DNA from: Branchiostoma floridae
Taxonomy: Eukaryota; Chordata; Leptocardii; Amphioxiformes; Branchiostomatidae
Direction of reading: 5' to 3'
DNA length: 64,000 bases
Assembly: GCF_000003815.2 (NCBI RefSeq)
Contig: NC_049989.1
Span: forward strand, 3,345,580 to 3,409,579
Shown piece after piece: positions 24,008 to 36,100 of this stretch (its first letter is position 1; every line of letters begins with the position of its first letter). The notes below the pieces were generated by a model. The model had not been told where the DNA came from, did no database searches, and saw only the letters and a list, made by a program, of their open reading frames with translations. Made by a program: the position numbers and the translations under genes.

Positions 24008-26063
24008 TCAGGCCTGAGTGTCTTCCTGCCCAGAGAAGGCGCTGAAAGTCGCGGGAGTAGCGTAGATCGTGGTCGGCGTGATCTCAGCCTCCACCTTGAC
24101 CTGTGAGCTGCTGACCTCGGGAGTACGAGGGATGGAGTCCACACTGATGCCATTGTCACGCAGAGTTTCTCTCAACAGATCAATTTCCTGTAAAAACAGA
24201 ATGGGTAATGTGAAAATCTGTGCATTGTAGTTCTAAAGGTTAGACAGATTAGTCTTGTTTTATAGTAGTTACTTACATTGTCTCATATATGACCGACAAG
24301 CATGAAAAGTTCATTGTTATATTGATGATAAATTAGATTTTGTAACTTCACAAATATGGTACCAAGCAATTAGAAGAAAATGGTTTGGTATAAAGGACAC
24401 ATGAAGTGCTCTTATTTCAGGGAATGACCTAAGTGCCAACCAGAGGTCATGTAGGTGTGGCCTATGTTCTTATTGGTTGGTTGGTTGGTTGGTTGGTTGG
24501 TTGAATACATATGCCCCTTTGGGGAAACTTGCAAATCCTTGTCACAAAGGACAATGACCATTTGCTTATCTTGAAGTAGCTGTTCTCTGGAGAAATAGTT
24601 GTCACCCTGACAGAGAATCATACTGTTTGGTCAAGGTCAATATCTCTTGCATTATTAGTACATGCAGTAGCTGCAGTCTGCAAGTACAAATTACTTTACT
24701 ACAGTGTGTACCTTCTCCAGATCATGTGCATGTTTGATCATCTTGTTCAGCTCCTCCTGTACTTCCTGTCGAGCCTGCTTCTGGGCGTTGATCTTCTTCT
24801 CAGCTGTGTGCTGCACTGACATCAGGATGCCTTTTGTCGCAAAGATTAGGAAGCAAATTTTTAGCTGTAAAATCACATTTGTTTTCCAAGGAAATCAACT
24901 CTTTGCTCTATGGTGACCTTGAAATGCAATTAAAATACTCAACTTTTATTCAGATCTAGCTTTCCCAAACAAGCAATGCTTTACAACATAAGATTCCACA
25001 AAAATTTGGTGTCTTAAAATTCTGAGGCATCCTGAGGATCAAATTACTGTCAAAGAGGTCACAGTTGAAGGCATCCCTGGTCAATCAAAATTTCATTCTT
25101 GTCAGAGGATCTACTCCCCAGTGCGTTTCTGGCCACTTCAGTGCATTTCTGAGTCTAGTACATCCAATTTCTTTATTATTTTTAGAACAGTGCGTCCAAT
25201 TGACGCCTTGACACATGCTGCTAACAAAACTCACCGTTGATAATTCTGGTAACTCGCCAAAGACGTAGAACAACCAGAAGGCCAATTCCGTCAAAGGCAT
25301 CTTCGTGGTTAGCGTACGCAACGTCAAAGCAAAAGGACACGATGACAACCAGGGCATCAAACAGCTCCATCTTGTGTTTGATGTAGTCCTTTTGGTAAGC
25401 ATAGACCTTAAACATGATCTCTATAAGGAAGATGCAGAGGATGGCGATACTCATGTAATGGAGGATCTCTGGAGCCGGGTGGTCACACTCTGCTTCCTTC
25501 TCTATTTCTTCTGCAGGACTCATGGCTGATAAACATTAAAAAAATGACATCCAGACATTGAGAATAAGACAGTCTTCAGAAAATGAGGTAAACAAAGAAG
25601 ATGAAAATGCTTATCTTTGGGAGCAAAGCAAAACAAGCATTAAACATGGTATTTTCTTTGTATTCTATTTTTATCTGATGGCAGTAGAGAGTCATAAAAA
25701 GAAAGGAAATCTACAAAATTTCAGAGCAAATAAAGGTATGCTTGAATAAGGTTAGTTAGCAAGTGAATTGAACTCACTAGCAGTTGTTCCCATATTCTGA
25801 CATTCCGCTTTCACTGCCTCCTCACATAGCTTTATCCCACCGAGGTCGATAAGCAACTCAAACACGACTAGAATACAATCCACGATCACGAGGATCACCA
25901 CGGCAACCTGGAACTCCGTGGAGTGGAGCACGTGCAAGAGTTTCTCGCGGAAGGTTTTTGGCTCCGAGTGAGCTGATGAGCTGGAGTCTGACGACGTTAT
26001 GACACTGCTGGTGTCATCATTTTGGAACATCTGGAACTTGAAGGCATTCTTTAGCTTGTCCAT
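24008..26063 (-). CDS. HVCN1: Voltage-gated proton channel Hv1
   Basis: Hv1 is a four-helix voltage sensor that itself conducts protons out of the cell; it acts in plasma and phagosomal membranes as a coiled-coil dimer. Four exons (26063-25778, 25525-25235, 24830-24712, 24187-24008) join in phase to 291 aa (human 273). S1 is near residues 52-74 with the selectivity aspartate D62. S2 is 118-138. S3 is 151-166 and carries D152 and D163. S4 carries R183, R186 and R189 in LRLWRVTRI, followed by N192. H118 and H169 match the two histidines that bind inhibitory zinc in human Hv1. The C-terminus (about 195-250) is a heptad-rich coiled coil. The S1-S2 loop is longer and more acidic than in human and contains three cysteines. 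An untranslated leader exon probably joins at the acceptor just upstream of the ATG (near 26094). Confidence 0.95.
24473..24503. repeat. TTGG microsatellite
   Basis: About seven copies of TTGG lie in HVCN1 intron 3. They are followed by ATGCCCCTTTGGGG, a sequence resembling the 3' end of an interspersed element; a related GGAATGCCCCTGAAGGGGGC occurs near 13870. Confidence 0.8.
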
Positions 26064-27139
26064 GCTGACAGAGGCACTCTCTCAGTGATAGCTGTGAGGC
26101 AAAAGATACATGAGACTCTTTTTACTACACATAGTAAACCTAGGCCACACAAAAACTGTCCTCACGACTAGTACTAATACCGCTACTTATTCTAAATGAT
26201 CAATTTGGTCTTATTTTCAAGCTACTATTGGTGACACTGATGCACTACAAACGAATACTATGTGTTTCCCATGTACTACTAATGTTTTGCACGATAGTTT
26301 CAACTGTGAAATAAGAATACAGTGAAAACCTCCATACCATGAAATCAAGTCCCTGTAAAAACAAACGTATCAATGACAGTGCTGAGAACAATTATTTTGG
26401 AGACATGTAAATATAAGGCCACTACATCAAAATTACTGGCAAAACTCAATACCCTTGGTTCAATGTAGTATTATAGACACATGTCTTCATCATGTTCATC
26501 TATTTACTATAAGTCGTTGTAACTATGCGTCTTCGACTTTAAACTTTGGCTGACTTCGTTTGTCAACACACTCTATGGTCACACTGGACAGTTGTATCAC
26601 TTTACCATACAAGTAGCCGCAGAGTCGACTGTTGCCCTAATATCGCTTATCTACTAACGCTAGTAGTATAAGCGATAATAGGCCACAGTCGACTCTGCGG
26701 CTACCATACAAGCATATTTAGCGGTATTATCCTTGTGATGAGATAGTAAAATTTACCTACATGAGTAACACAATCTGTAACAGATATATTTCGTGGCCTA
26801 CGGTTCAATGTTGACCCAAAACAAAAGACCACAAACCTTCAAAGTTGGTACGTTTCTTCTGCCTTTCCAACTTTCATGGATCCGCCTACTTGACCTTTAC
26901 CCTTTTAGGGACAATCCGTTAAATTCAATCGGTAAAAACTATGAAGTACAGCTTTCATCGTCTAATAATGGGCCAAAAGAAACTTTGTAGTAGCCTTAGT
27001 ATTACAAACAATTAATTTTCTCCTCTTGTTTCGTAGATTGTGCATGAAAAGTTTCAAATGTGCGAGGAAGCGACAGCGCAAACCCTGCCCAGTCGTATGA
27101 ATGGTCTATCCCTTTACCCGTCATTCAATTGGTTCCAAA
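26064..27139. promoter_or_regulatory. Shared upstream region of HVCN1 and PRKRIP1
   Basis: The two genes are divergent, and their start codons are 1076 bp apart. The PRKRIP1 ATG lies in the motif CAAAATGGCG, which resembles a YY1-type downstream promoter element. No TATA box is evident near either start. A 90-bp palindromic MITE lies between the genes (26614-26703). A bidirectional promoter is an inference from spacing only. Confidence 0.4.
26614..26703. mobile_element. Near-perfect palindromic MITE, 90 bp, 9-bp TSD
   Basis: The left arm begins TAGCCGCAGAGTCGACTGT and the right arm is its reverse complement. Pairing continues with few mismatches to the central loop near TAACGC. The exact 9-bp direct repeat CCATACAAG flanks it (26605-26613 and 26704-26712). 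It lies between the divergent HVCN1 and PRKRIP1 genes. Near-identity of the arms suggests a recent insertion or gene conversion. Confidence 0.9.
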
Positions 27140-30100
27140 ATGGCGTCGAAAGAGAAGAAAGAAGTAGTCATCCCCAAAACTCCGGCTGATCTGCAGCGAA
27201 TGAAGCTGGAAAAGTTGATGAAAAATCCGGTAAGTTGTGAAGAGGACACTAAAGCATACTTGTGCTAAATATTAAGCTAGGCAGTCTTCTGTATTGTGAG
27301 AAAACCAATATGATTGGCATAGGAGGGGGGGGGGCACCATAAAATTTTGCTCCCTGGATCTTGCAAACAAGAATCAAGCATACTAACGTTACATGTACTA
27401 GTATATAGAGACTTTCATAGTCTTATACGCTTTACTTTTTGCACGCTAACACCTTAGCTATTCACAAACATTTTCTGTTTATCTCAAAATATTCTGATCA
27501 TGTCTTTATTCTATACACTGACTTTACATAATTTTTTGTCACACAGGACAAACTGGCACCCATTCCAGATGGCCCCAGGGAAAGAAAAGCTCCAACTGCG
27601 CCAGAATTTGTCAGGGATGTTATGGGTAAGCACACTTGATGTGGTGGCTGTGTGGTCTTCAGGTTTATAGACAGATGGTTAACTTCACAACAAGGACAGG
27701 TATGCAATTCAAGTACTGTAAGCAAAAGAAGCTAACATGTGGCTCAGGGTTGGTCTTTTCATTCTGACAACAGTAGTCTTTAAATTCAAGAGTGAGTTTT
27801 ACTATGTGGTCAGTCTAACAATCATTGCTATCCTATTTGACTTCTTCCTTGAATACATGGGCTAAAAGATGTCTTGAAAAATTATGCAAGTTAGAGTAAA
27901 GTACTAGTATTAGCTGTAGAGAAAGTAACACCTCTTGGCAAATGCCACTTTCTGAATGGTCCAGGAATCATCTGAAACTACAGCCTGGAACAATAAGGAA
28001 TAGCATTTACATCTAGGAGATGTGTTCCTTTTGTGCAGGCTCCAGTGCAGGTGCAGGGAGTGGAGAGTTCCATGTCTACAGAGGGTACCGTCGGAGGGAG
28101 TTGTTCAGACAGAAACATCTCGATGAACATGCAAAGAAGGTGGGTTAGTGTCTCCTCTTATGCAGAACGCAGTGTTAAAAATTTCCTACACATGACAGCT
28201 TTCTATCCAACACTGCAGAAAAAAACATGTATGAACCAATTTTTGTATTTGATTAAATGGTTCATCTTTAACTTCTTGCAGGAGAGTCAAAGGGATGAAT
28301 TTGAGAAGAAGCTAGATGCCAACAGACAGGCAGCAGAAGAAAAGACAGCCAAAAAGAGAGCAAAGAGGTGGGTTTCATTGCCTTACTTGATTTTTCAGGA
28401 CTGGTCCCAATACGGTCAGTCTTAATACCGGAAAACACAGGAAAACACAGTTAACCACCGGAAACCACCGGAAAACACATGAAGGAGTGTATAATCTACT
28501 GAAATACAGTATGTTTTGATGAGTAAACATGACAGGTCGCTATGTTTTGCCACAGAATAATCTACCCATGGCCCTGGAATGAAGAAATCGTCAGAAAATG
28601 CATGAGACGACGGGCCGGACCGACGCCACCCGGCGGCCATGTTTGTTTGTTTAGCGGGGTCTGATACTTTCACAACAAGACAGCTGATATCTACCGAATT
28701 TCAGTGCAAAAATCTGTTATATATTGGCATAAATATAATATATATGAATCTACTCGGTTTGTGATAAGAATCTGTTTTCTGTGTTTCTTAATAAAGCTTG
28801 CTTCTTCTAGCCGTCAACGTTACATAATTTTGCACAAGCAGCACGTCCTGAGTCCGCCAAATTACAAATAAAGCGGTGTCCTACGTGCTTTCAAGAGTGT
28901 ATATTCATTCCACAGACACACATTTCCCTAAGTGGTTTCTCACTAGATGTGGCAATTATACCCAGTATATCGAAGAAAGAAAACTATTATATTGTCTGCT
29001 CAATTTCTCCGCGTAGTGTGTACGCTGGGTTCCTGCGTTGGGTCAACAATGGCGGGTTTTCCTACCCAAGCTATACCGTGATGCTCTAGCGGCCCGACCC
29101 GACCCGGGCGGGACATACAATTTTTTGAGCGCGAAGTTCTATTCGTGTTGAGGGGAGAGTGCTGATTCGCAAAATGATCGGGTCAGGTCCTAATATGCCG
29201 TGTCTGCATTTTTTTCGGCGTAATTGTGTAACTCCCTGTACATTTTGACGTTCTTGATGGATGACAAGCATTATCTTATTTGAAAAACACATGCATATTG
29301 TTGTTTCAGGGAATTAAAGTCAAACCCAACCTGTCTAGAAATAGCCAACACTTAAGTATTGGAGTAGAATATTGTTAATAACTGTCCATTGTCACTTGTA
29401 TATCTACTATGTTCATACTATGTACTTGCAATTAGCCTTTGGGCACGAACTTGCAAGTAGACTTCTCTATATCAAACCTAGTTAAACGAAAGTTATTTAT
29501 TTGTACCTTCGAAAGAGCATTTATTTTTAATCGGTACTATCATTTCTCACAACCATATATTTCAAAAGCCTAAAGAACTGTATTGTTTTTTCAAATAAAG
29601 CTACAACGTACAATCGATACAGTCTTTAGATTTCCCGTTTGTTGACTTTCCCGTCGTTATTTATGACCCATTCACACCCAGTCTGTAAAAATGACACACA
29701 TATCAAATACTTGTTGTTTTTATTGATTGATCCGTCACATATACAGTTTCTCATAGTAAATCACCGCCACTGCAAACATTTAAATCTTCTTTTTCCTCGA
29801 AATTTTGCTAAAAATTACAGTATCACACCGAGGCCCTCGACACACCAATTGTTATTTTTATCAATAATTTTTATTATTCCGAACGAACGACAAAGAACTA
29901 CCATCATCAAATTACGAATCAGCTGCCACAAACTCCGTGTGGAAGAAGCCGAACAAATGTATTAGAATAGTTTTGAATAGAACCCATGTTTTAGATTAGT
30001 CGTACAAACCGTGTATACTGTATTACGACCTTTCGTATTTATATGCCTGTATTTAGCCCGATAGGGCATGAATGTGCAATAAAGGGTATTATCATCATTA

Positions 30101-33100
30101 ATAAACGTTACCCGTAATTCTGAATTCTAAGTGTTTCGAAAGCTACTAGCATGTAAGGCAGATGCCGTTACCGAGTAGGTAAAGTGAACTAAATGGAAAC
30201 CCTAGTATACATATATTCTTTGTACTTTGTTATCGCCCCTTTGTCATTGTATTGACTTTTGTGTATCTGTACTTGTATAGTAACTTTGTTCGAGTCATGT
30301 ACAGTAGTTTCGTTGTGTCAATAAATTACGTCCATAACTACTAGAGTAACACACTGGGTCTTCCACTGGCTGATCCACGGAACATTAGGGAAATGTTTGT
30401 CTGTGGAATGAATATACACCCTTGAAAGCACGTAGGACACCGCTTTATTTGTAATTTGGCGGACTGGACGTGCTCACGGCTTGTGCAAAATTATGTAACG
30501 TTAACGTTGACGGCTAGAAGAAGCAAGCTTTATTAAGAAATACAGCAAACAGATTCTTGTCACAATCCGAGTAGATTCATATATATAATATAGCAGATTT
30601 TTGCACTGAAGTTCGGTAGATATCAGCTGTCTTGTTGTGAAAGTATCAGACCCCGCTAAACAAACATGTACTCTGCAATGAAAACAAACATGGCCGCCAC
30701 GGCGGCGGCGGTCCGACCCGTGGTCTCATGCATTTTCTGACGATTTCTTCATTCCAGGGCCATGGGTAGATTATTCTGTGGCAAAACATAGCGACCTGTC
30801 ATGTTTACTCATCAAAACATACTGTATTTCAGTAGATTGTACACTCCTTCATGTGTTTTCCGGTGTTTTCCGGTGGTTAACTGTGTTTTCCTGTGTTTTC
30901 CGGTATTAAGACTGTCCCGTCCCAATATACTACTATCCTGTTCCTTATGTTGGTCCTACTTTCGACTAGTGAAATTTGATAAAAAGCTAGAAGCGATTGA
31001 TGTAGATTAATTTCATTTACAGACAGAAAAAGAAGATGAAGAAGAAAATGAAGAAGCTGGAGGAAAAGAAACAAACGGAGGAAGGAAATAAAGGTAAAAT
31101 CATGGTTACTAGTCTTTTCGTCCCCTAGTCCGTTCGTCCCCTAGTCCTTTCGTCCTCTAGTCATGGATGTTTCGTCCTCTAGTCATGGATGTTTCGTCCT
31201 CGGAGAATACTTGTTTATGCAGCAATTAGTAATGATAGAATAAGGTTACAGCTGTGTTACAGAATGTGTTACAGTTCTAGATCTTTACAATAGAATGGAC
31301 GTATTGTCATTTTGTAGTCATATATTTTCGGTCAAGTACCACTATGTACGTTCACGGATGTCCACGGCAAATTGTTCGCAGAAGGCCAGAATGTTGTTTG
31401 CTGTACACAGAAAGTTATCAAAATGTTTTTTTTTTTCAGGATCATGTATTAAACTTTGATAAAAAAAACCTTTGCTTTGTCTGTGTATTTCACCGTAGAT
31501 AACCGATTTTCAACTGTCGCGCGACGCTAGTCATTCCGACCCGGCCGAGCTAAGCTCCCGATCCGCCATCTTGGCTGATCACATGATCCACAGTCATGTG
31601 ACTTACTTATTATCCAAGTTGTTTGATGACGAAATTCTCTCGCTGTTCTCATCTCATTTTCTTCTTCAAGCACAAAGTGGTGACGATTTCAACACAGAAA
31701 TCATATCAAACATGATAAATAGATGATGGAAACATACACACATGGGTTCCCTTTATAATAGTATGGATATTTGAACGATGTATGTTTTAAATACTGCAAG
31801 TGATCACACGTTATAAATTCTGCTATTATATCTGTGTAGTGTAGTGTAGTGTAGTGAAGTAAACACATTTTCAAGTGGACAGACTGCGCCGGAGGGGACT
31901 GTTTCCCGTAAACACCATCAGATGAAGTGCCAAGCTGGCGATTAAATCGACTCATTCCTCCGACTAAAGCGATTGTGAGCAAATTTAAAGGCGATATGTC
32001 AGTCCGTTGATGCAGCGGCAGACTGGATTTGTTGGGCGACTAATAAACATGCGTTAGTAACCGTTTAATACTACCCATGTACTAGTTTACAAGCAGAAAA
32101 TATAATGTTTCCGTACATTTTCCCAAAACGCACACTTCACCGACAACTGATGCTAGACCGTCATGCATTGCATGACCTGAGAGTTCACTTTGACTATAGA
32201 ATACGGGGAAAGGTTGATTTGGAATCAATGGATAGAATCAATCAAGGAGCTTTTAAGCTCCTTGAATCAATGCATTACATGGAACTATTACTTACACAGG
32301 GACCCTTACACAGTACTACGTATTGATGTGTAATTCTGACTCAATGTCAACATGAAAGGCTCAAAGCAAAGATTAAAATACGCTGCAGTAACTCAAGGTC
32401 TACACTTTATTTGCCCGTCAATGTTAAGTTAGGATCCGTTAGGTTGGGATTAGGTTATGAATTGATAATGTATATGTAGATATATCCCTGCAAATACCAT
32501 ATAAAGACTTGTAAGATACTGTACATATTTACATCGCAGCATGCTGTACATACTATACCTTGATACTACATAAATCTCATGACATTGTTAAAAATGATAA
32601 AACATGCATTTACCCTTTCCCTGTCATGCAGTTCAGACAACTCTTTGAAATGAGTTTCATAAGATCACAGGCGGTTTTTTCATTGTTGATATACAATACA
32701 TCATGAATACATGTTCTACAAAGAGAATTGCGCTTGGATTTTTAAGTTCATAAAGACGCGCTTGCCGCCCAGACAATCTTTCAATTTATGAGTCACACGC
32801 GGCCTGTCGCGTTCCTTTGTGTGCTTAAAGACAATGACTTTCGGAAGTGAAAAGCGAATGTCAGACAACTGTAAATGTGTATATAATAAGCGATATCTCA
32901 GTGTCCTGTCATTCCTGGTTGCCAAATTGAAAAAGCACCATGACTGATCCCGAGCCACCATGCGTCGTTTGCGAGAATCCGGTTACAGGGCGTCGACAGG
33001 CCCTGGAATGCGATGGATGTGGAGCGTGGCAGCACAGACTTTGTGACACAGGTAAGCCTTTTTATTTTGAGGTAATGCGGATGGAGCATTTGGTAATTTA

Positions 33101-36100
33101 ATTGCAAGGAGGTTGAAAAAGGTGCTTGGTAATTGTAGAAAGTAAGCATCCAGTATCTCCTATGACAAAGTTCAAGAATGAATGTCTTTTTTAAAACCAA
33201 GACTATAATATACCATCAGCTCAGTCGCAAGTGAAACAAAGATTGAAAGATTTTCTACAGACTTTCTATTCCGAACTCAACTCTAATGGAAAAAAAATGA
33301 AAATCAAGGAAACAAACTAAGAACGTACAGAAAGTTCAAAGACACATACGAAAGAGAACAGTACCTAAATATACATAATTTCTATCTTGTATTGGAGTGT
33401 GAGTTATATAGTGATATACATAATTCTATTATTAATGCCCTGAATTTTGATACACGGGCTATACAGTTAGTAAAATATGAGCTTTTTGTATACATGATGA
33501 AATCATCTGACAACATTGTATGGCAAAAACGCTGTGAATTCATATACACTTGTTTCAAGAAGAGGAAAGAGACATGTAAACTATAGAATAGTATAGCTTT
33601 ACATATTTGACTATTTTGTAAACGATAGATGTACTTATACTGTAGCATATGTGTCTGACTAACTCAAGAAACGTAAATTGATTACTTTTTTTCATAAATT
33701 GCAATTGCGAAAAGGTAATGCAGCATTATTTCTTTTTTTATGATGACAGGCATATCACAGGACACTTATCGCCAGCTCAACCGGGAGGAAATCGAGCTCG
33801 ATTTCTTCTGCCGCAACTGTGAGAGGAACGGCCCGCCACCACTAGTGGAGCTGTTCCCGCCAGCGGCACCGGACGAGTCCTTCCAGACACAGGGCACCGA
33901 CGAGTCCTTCCAGGAACAGGACATCGACGGGTCCCTCCAGGAACAGGACATCGACGGGTCCCTCCAGGAACAGGACATCGACGGGTCCCTCCAGGCACAG
34001 GGCATCGACGGGTCCTTCCACTTCCAGGCGGATGGATCCTTCGTGGTGCCGGACCCGAACCGCAACGTTGAGGATGCCGTCGGGGATATCAGCGTGGAGG
34101 ACAACCTTCCAGAGGACGAAGGAGGTGAGGTAACCTTCGAACTGATCGATGCTGGGACAAAGAAGGCGCGCTCGATGCTGGCGGACAGCAACGGGTACTC
34201 CTACACACACAAGGAGACGAGGCCCTACGCCATCTACTGGACATGCTCCCGTAGGAAGACCGGGGACAAGTGCCCTGCCACCGTGATAGAGAGAGCCGGA
34301 GTCTATCGGCGGGGCAACAACAGGCATCACCACCCGCCAGAGATGCATGCGGCCACCAACTTGCGAATCAAGGCCAAGGTTCGGAAGATGGCGGTAAGGA
34401 ACCTCTTCCGTTCCGCGAACTCCATCGTCGAGGAGGTGGTGATGGAAGAGGTAGATGTGCGTGCGCCGAACCCGGACCTACCGAGCATCGCAAACATGGT
34501 AAGTCCTTTTTGTTTATAGAATATATCTTGAACATATTTCACTAAGGAATCTAAGTAGTTTAACTCTCTGTACTGCAATTTTGGTATTTTACCTTTTACA
34601 TGTCATTCAGTATGATTTAAAGGGTTTTTTGCTTCCAGGTACGCATGGCCAACAAACGCAGGCAGGAGCTGCGTCCGAAGGATCCCACTACACTGGAGTT
34701 CGATCTGGAAGAGCAGCACCTCCCAGATGGGTTCCTGAAAGCGGACATCCAATCCGACGGGCACAGAATGCTTGTCTTCGCCACCGATCAGCAGCTGAAG
34801 CTGCTATCGAGGGCGAAGACATGGTACATGGATGCTACGTTCAAGGTGGTGGGGCGTCCGTTCTACCAGCTGTTCGGCATACATGCCTTCGTCAGGGAGG
34901 ATCAGGAGAACGAGAAACAAGTCCCCCTGGCACTGGTGTTTATGTCCCACAAGGACAAAAAGGACTACAAGAAGGTATGACTGTTTTACTTTTACTTGCA
35001 ATTTCTGAAAAAATTTTTGATATTTCATTGGATATTTTTGTAACCGATTTTTTATCGGTGTATTCTTGTGTTGGACGAAGGTTTAGCACTGTATCATGAT
35101 CTTCTTTTTGTCTTTTCAGGTTCTCAAGAAGATCGTAAGACTGCTGCCGGGAGACCGAGAGCCGAAGGTGACAACCTTCGTCATGGATTTCGAGCAGGGG
35201 ATGTGGCAGGCAGTGCGGTCTGTGTTCCCGGGGAAGACCAGGAGAGGATGCGCCTTCCACTGGACGCAGGCGGTCTACCGCAAGATTCAGGAGTTAGGTA
35301 TGTAAAAGCAATGCAGTTGATTTTTCTTTTTGAATACTTGTCATATTATCGCATATTATTAGGCTATATCGTGTCCGTGTTATAAACGACGCATTTGCAT
35401 TTTTGTATTTAATTCATAGGACTTCAGGAGGCCTATCGGCGGCGCGAGGGAGCGCACAGGCTTCTGCGTAACTTCATGGGCCTCTTGATGCTGCCCCACG
35501 AGCACGTTCGACCGACTTTCGACGCTCTGTGTGAGGAGGCCGCCAACGACGCCCGCCTCGACCGCCTGACTTCCTACATGCGGACGTATTGGATGGAGAG
35601 CACGGTGTGGGAGGTCAGCGAGTGGGTCGTCTTCATGGAGCCGGTGCGGACGAACAATGATACCGAAGGATGGCACAGAAGACTGAAGCAGAAGGCCAAC
35701 CAGAGAGTCCACTTGCCCCTGTACTTGTTGGTGAACCTACTGAAGAGGGAAGCCGACTTTGTCAGCCTGCAAGTCCAACAGGTCTCCTTCAAGAAGCTGG
35801 GCAAGTATCAGCGGGAGCGGGAGCGGACTACACAGGGCAAGCTGTTCAAGTACTGGCAGGAGTACAAGGATAAGGTCAGGTCTACCTCTTCCCTGCTGAG
35901 AGCCTGCTCCAGGGTCTACGCACCCATTCCGGAGGAGTAAGGTCATATTCGTTAGCGATGTATTTCGTATTTGTAAATATTTTCACTTTTCACTTTTTTG
36001 CACTCCGACTCCGATGATTTAATCTTCACAGTCTGTAATTGTTCCTTTGTATGTATTGGCAATACTTGTACATAGTTTAATACCGATGTATTTCGTATTT

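Noticed and set aside
33766-34348. Minus-strand frames of up to 168 codons
   Set aside because: They are antisense to the transposase exon and its minisatellite. The plus-strand frame has PHD and FLYWCH motifs and consistent splice sites.
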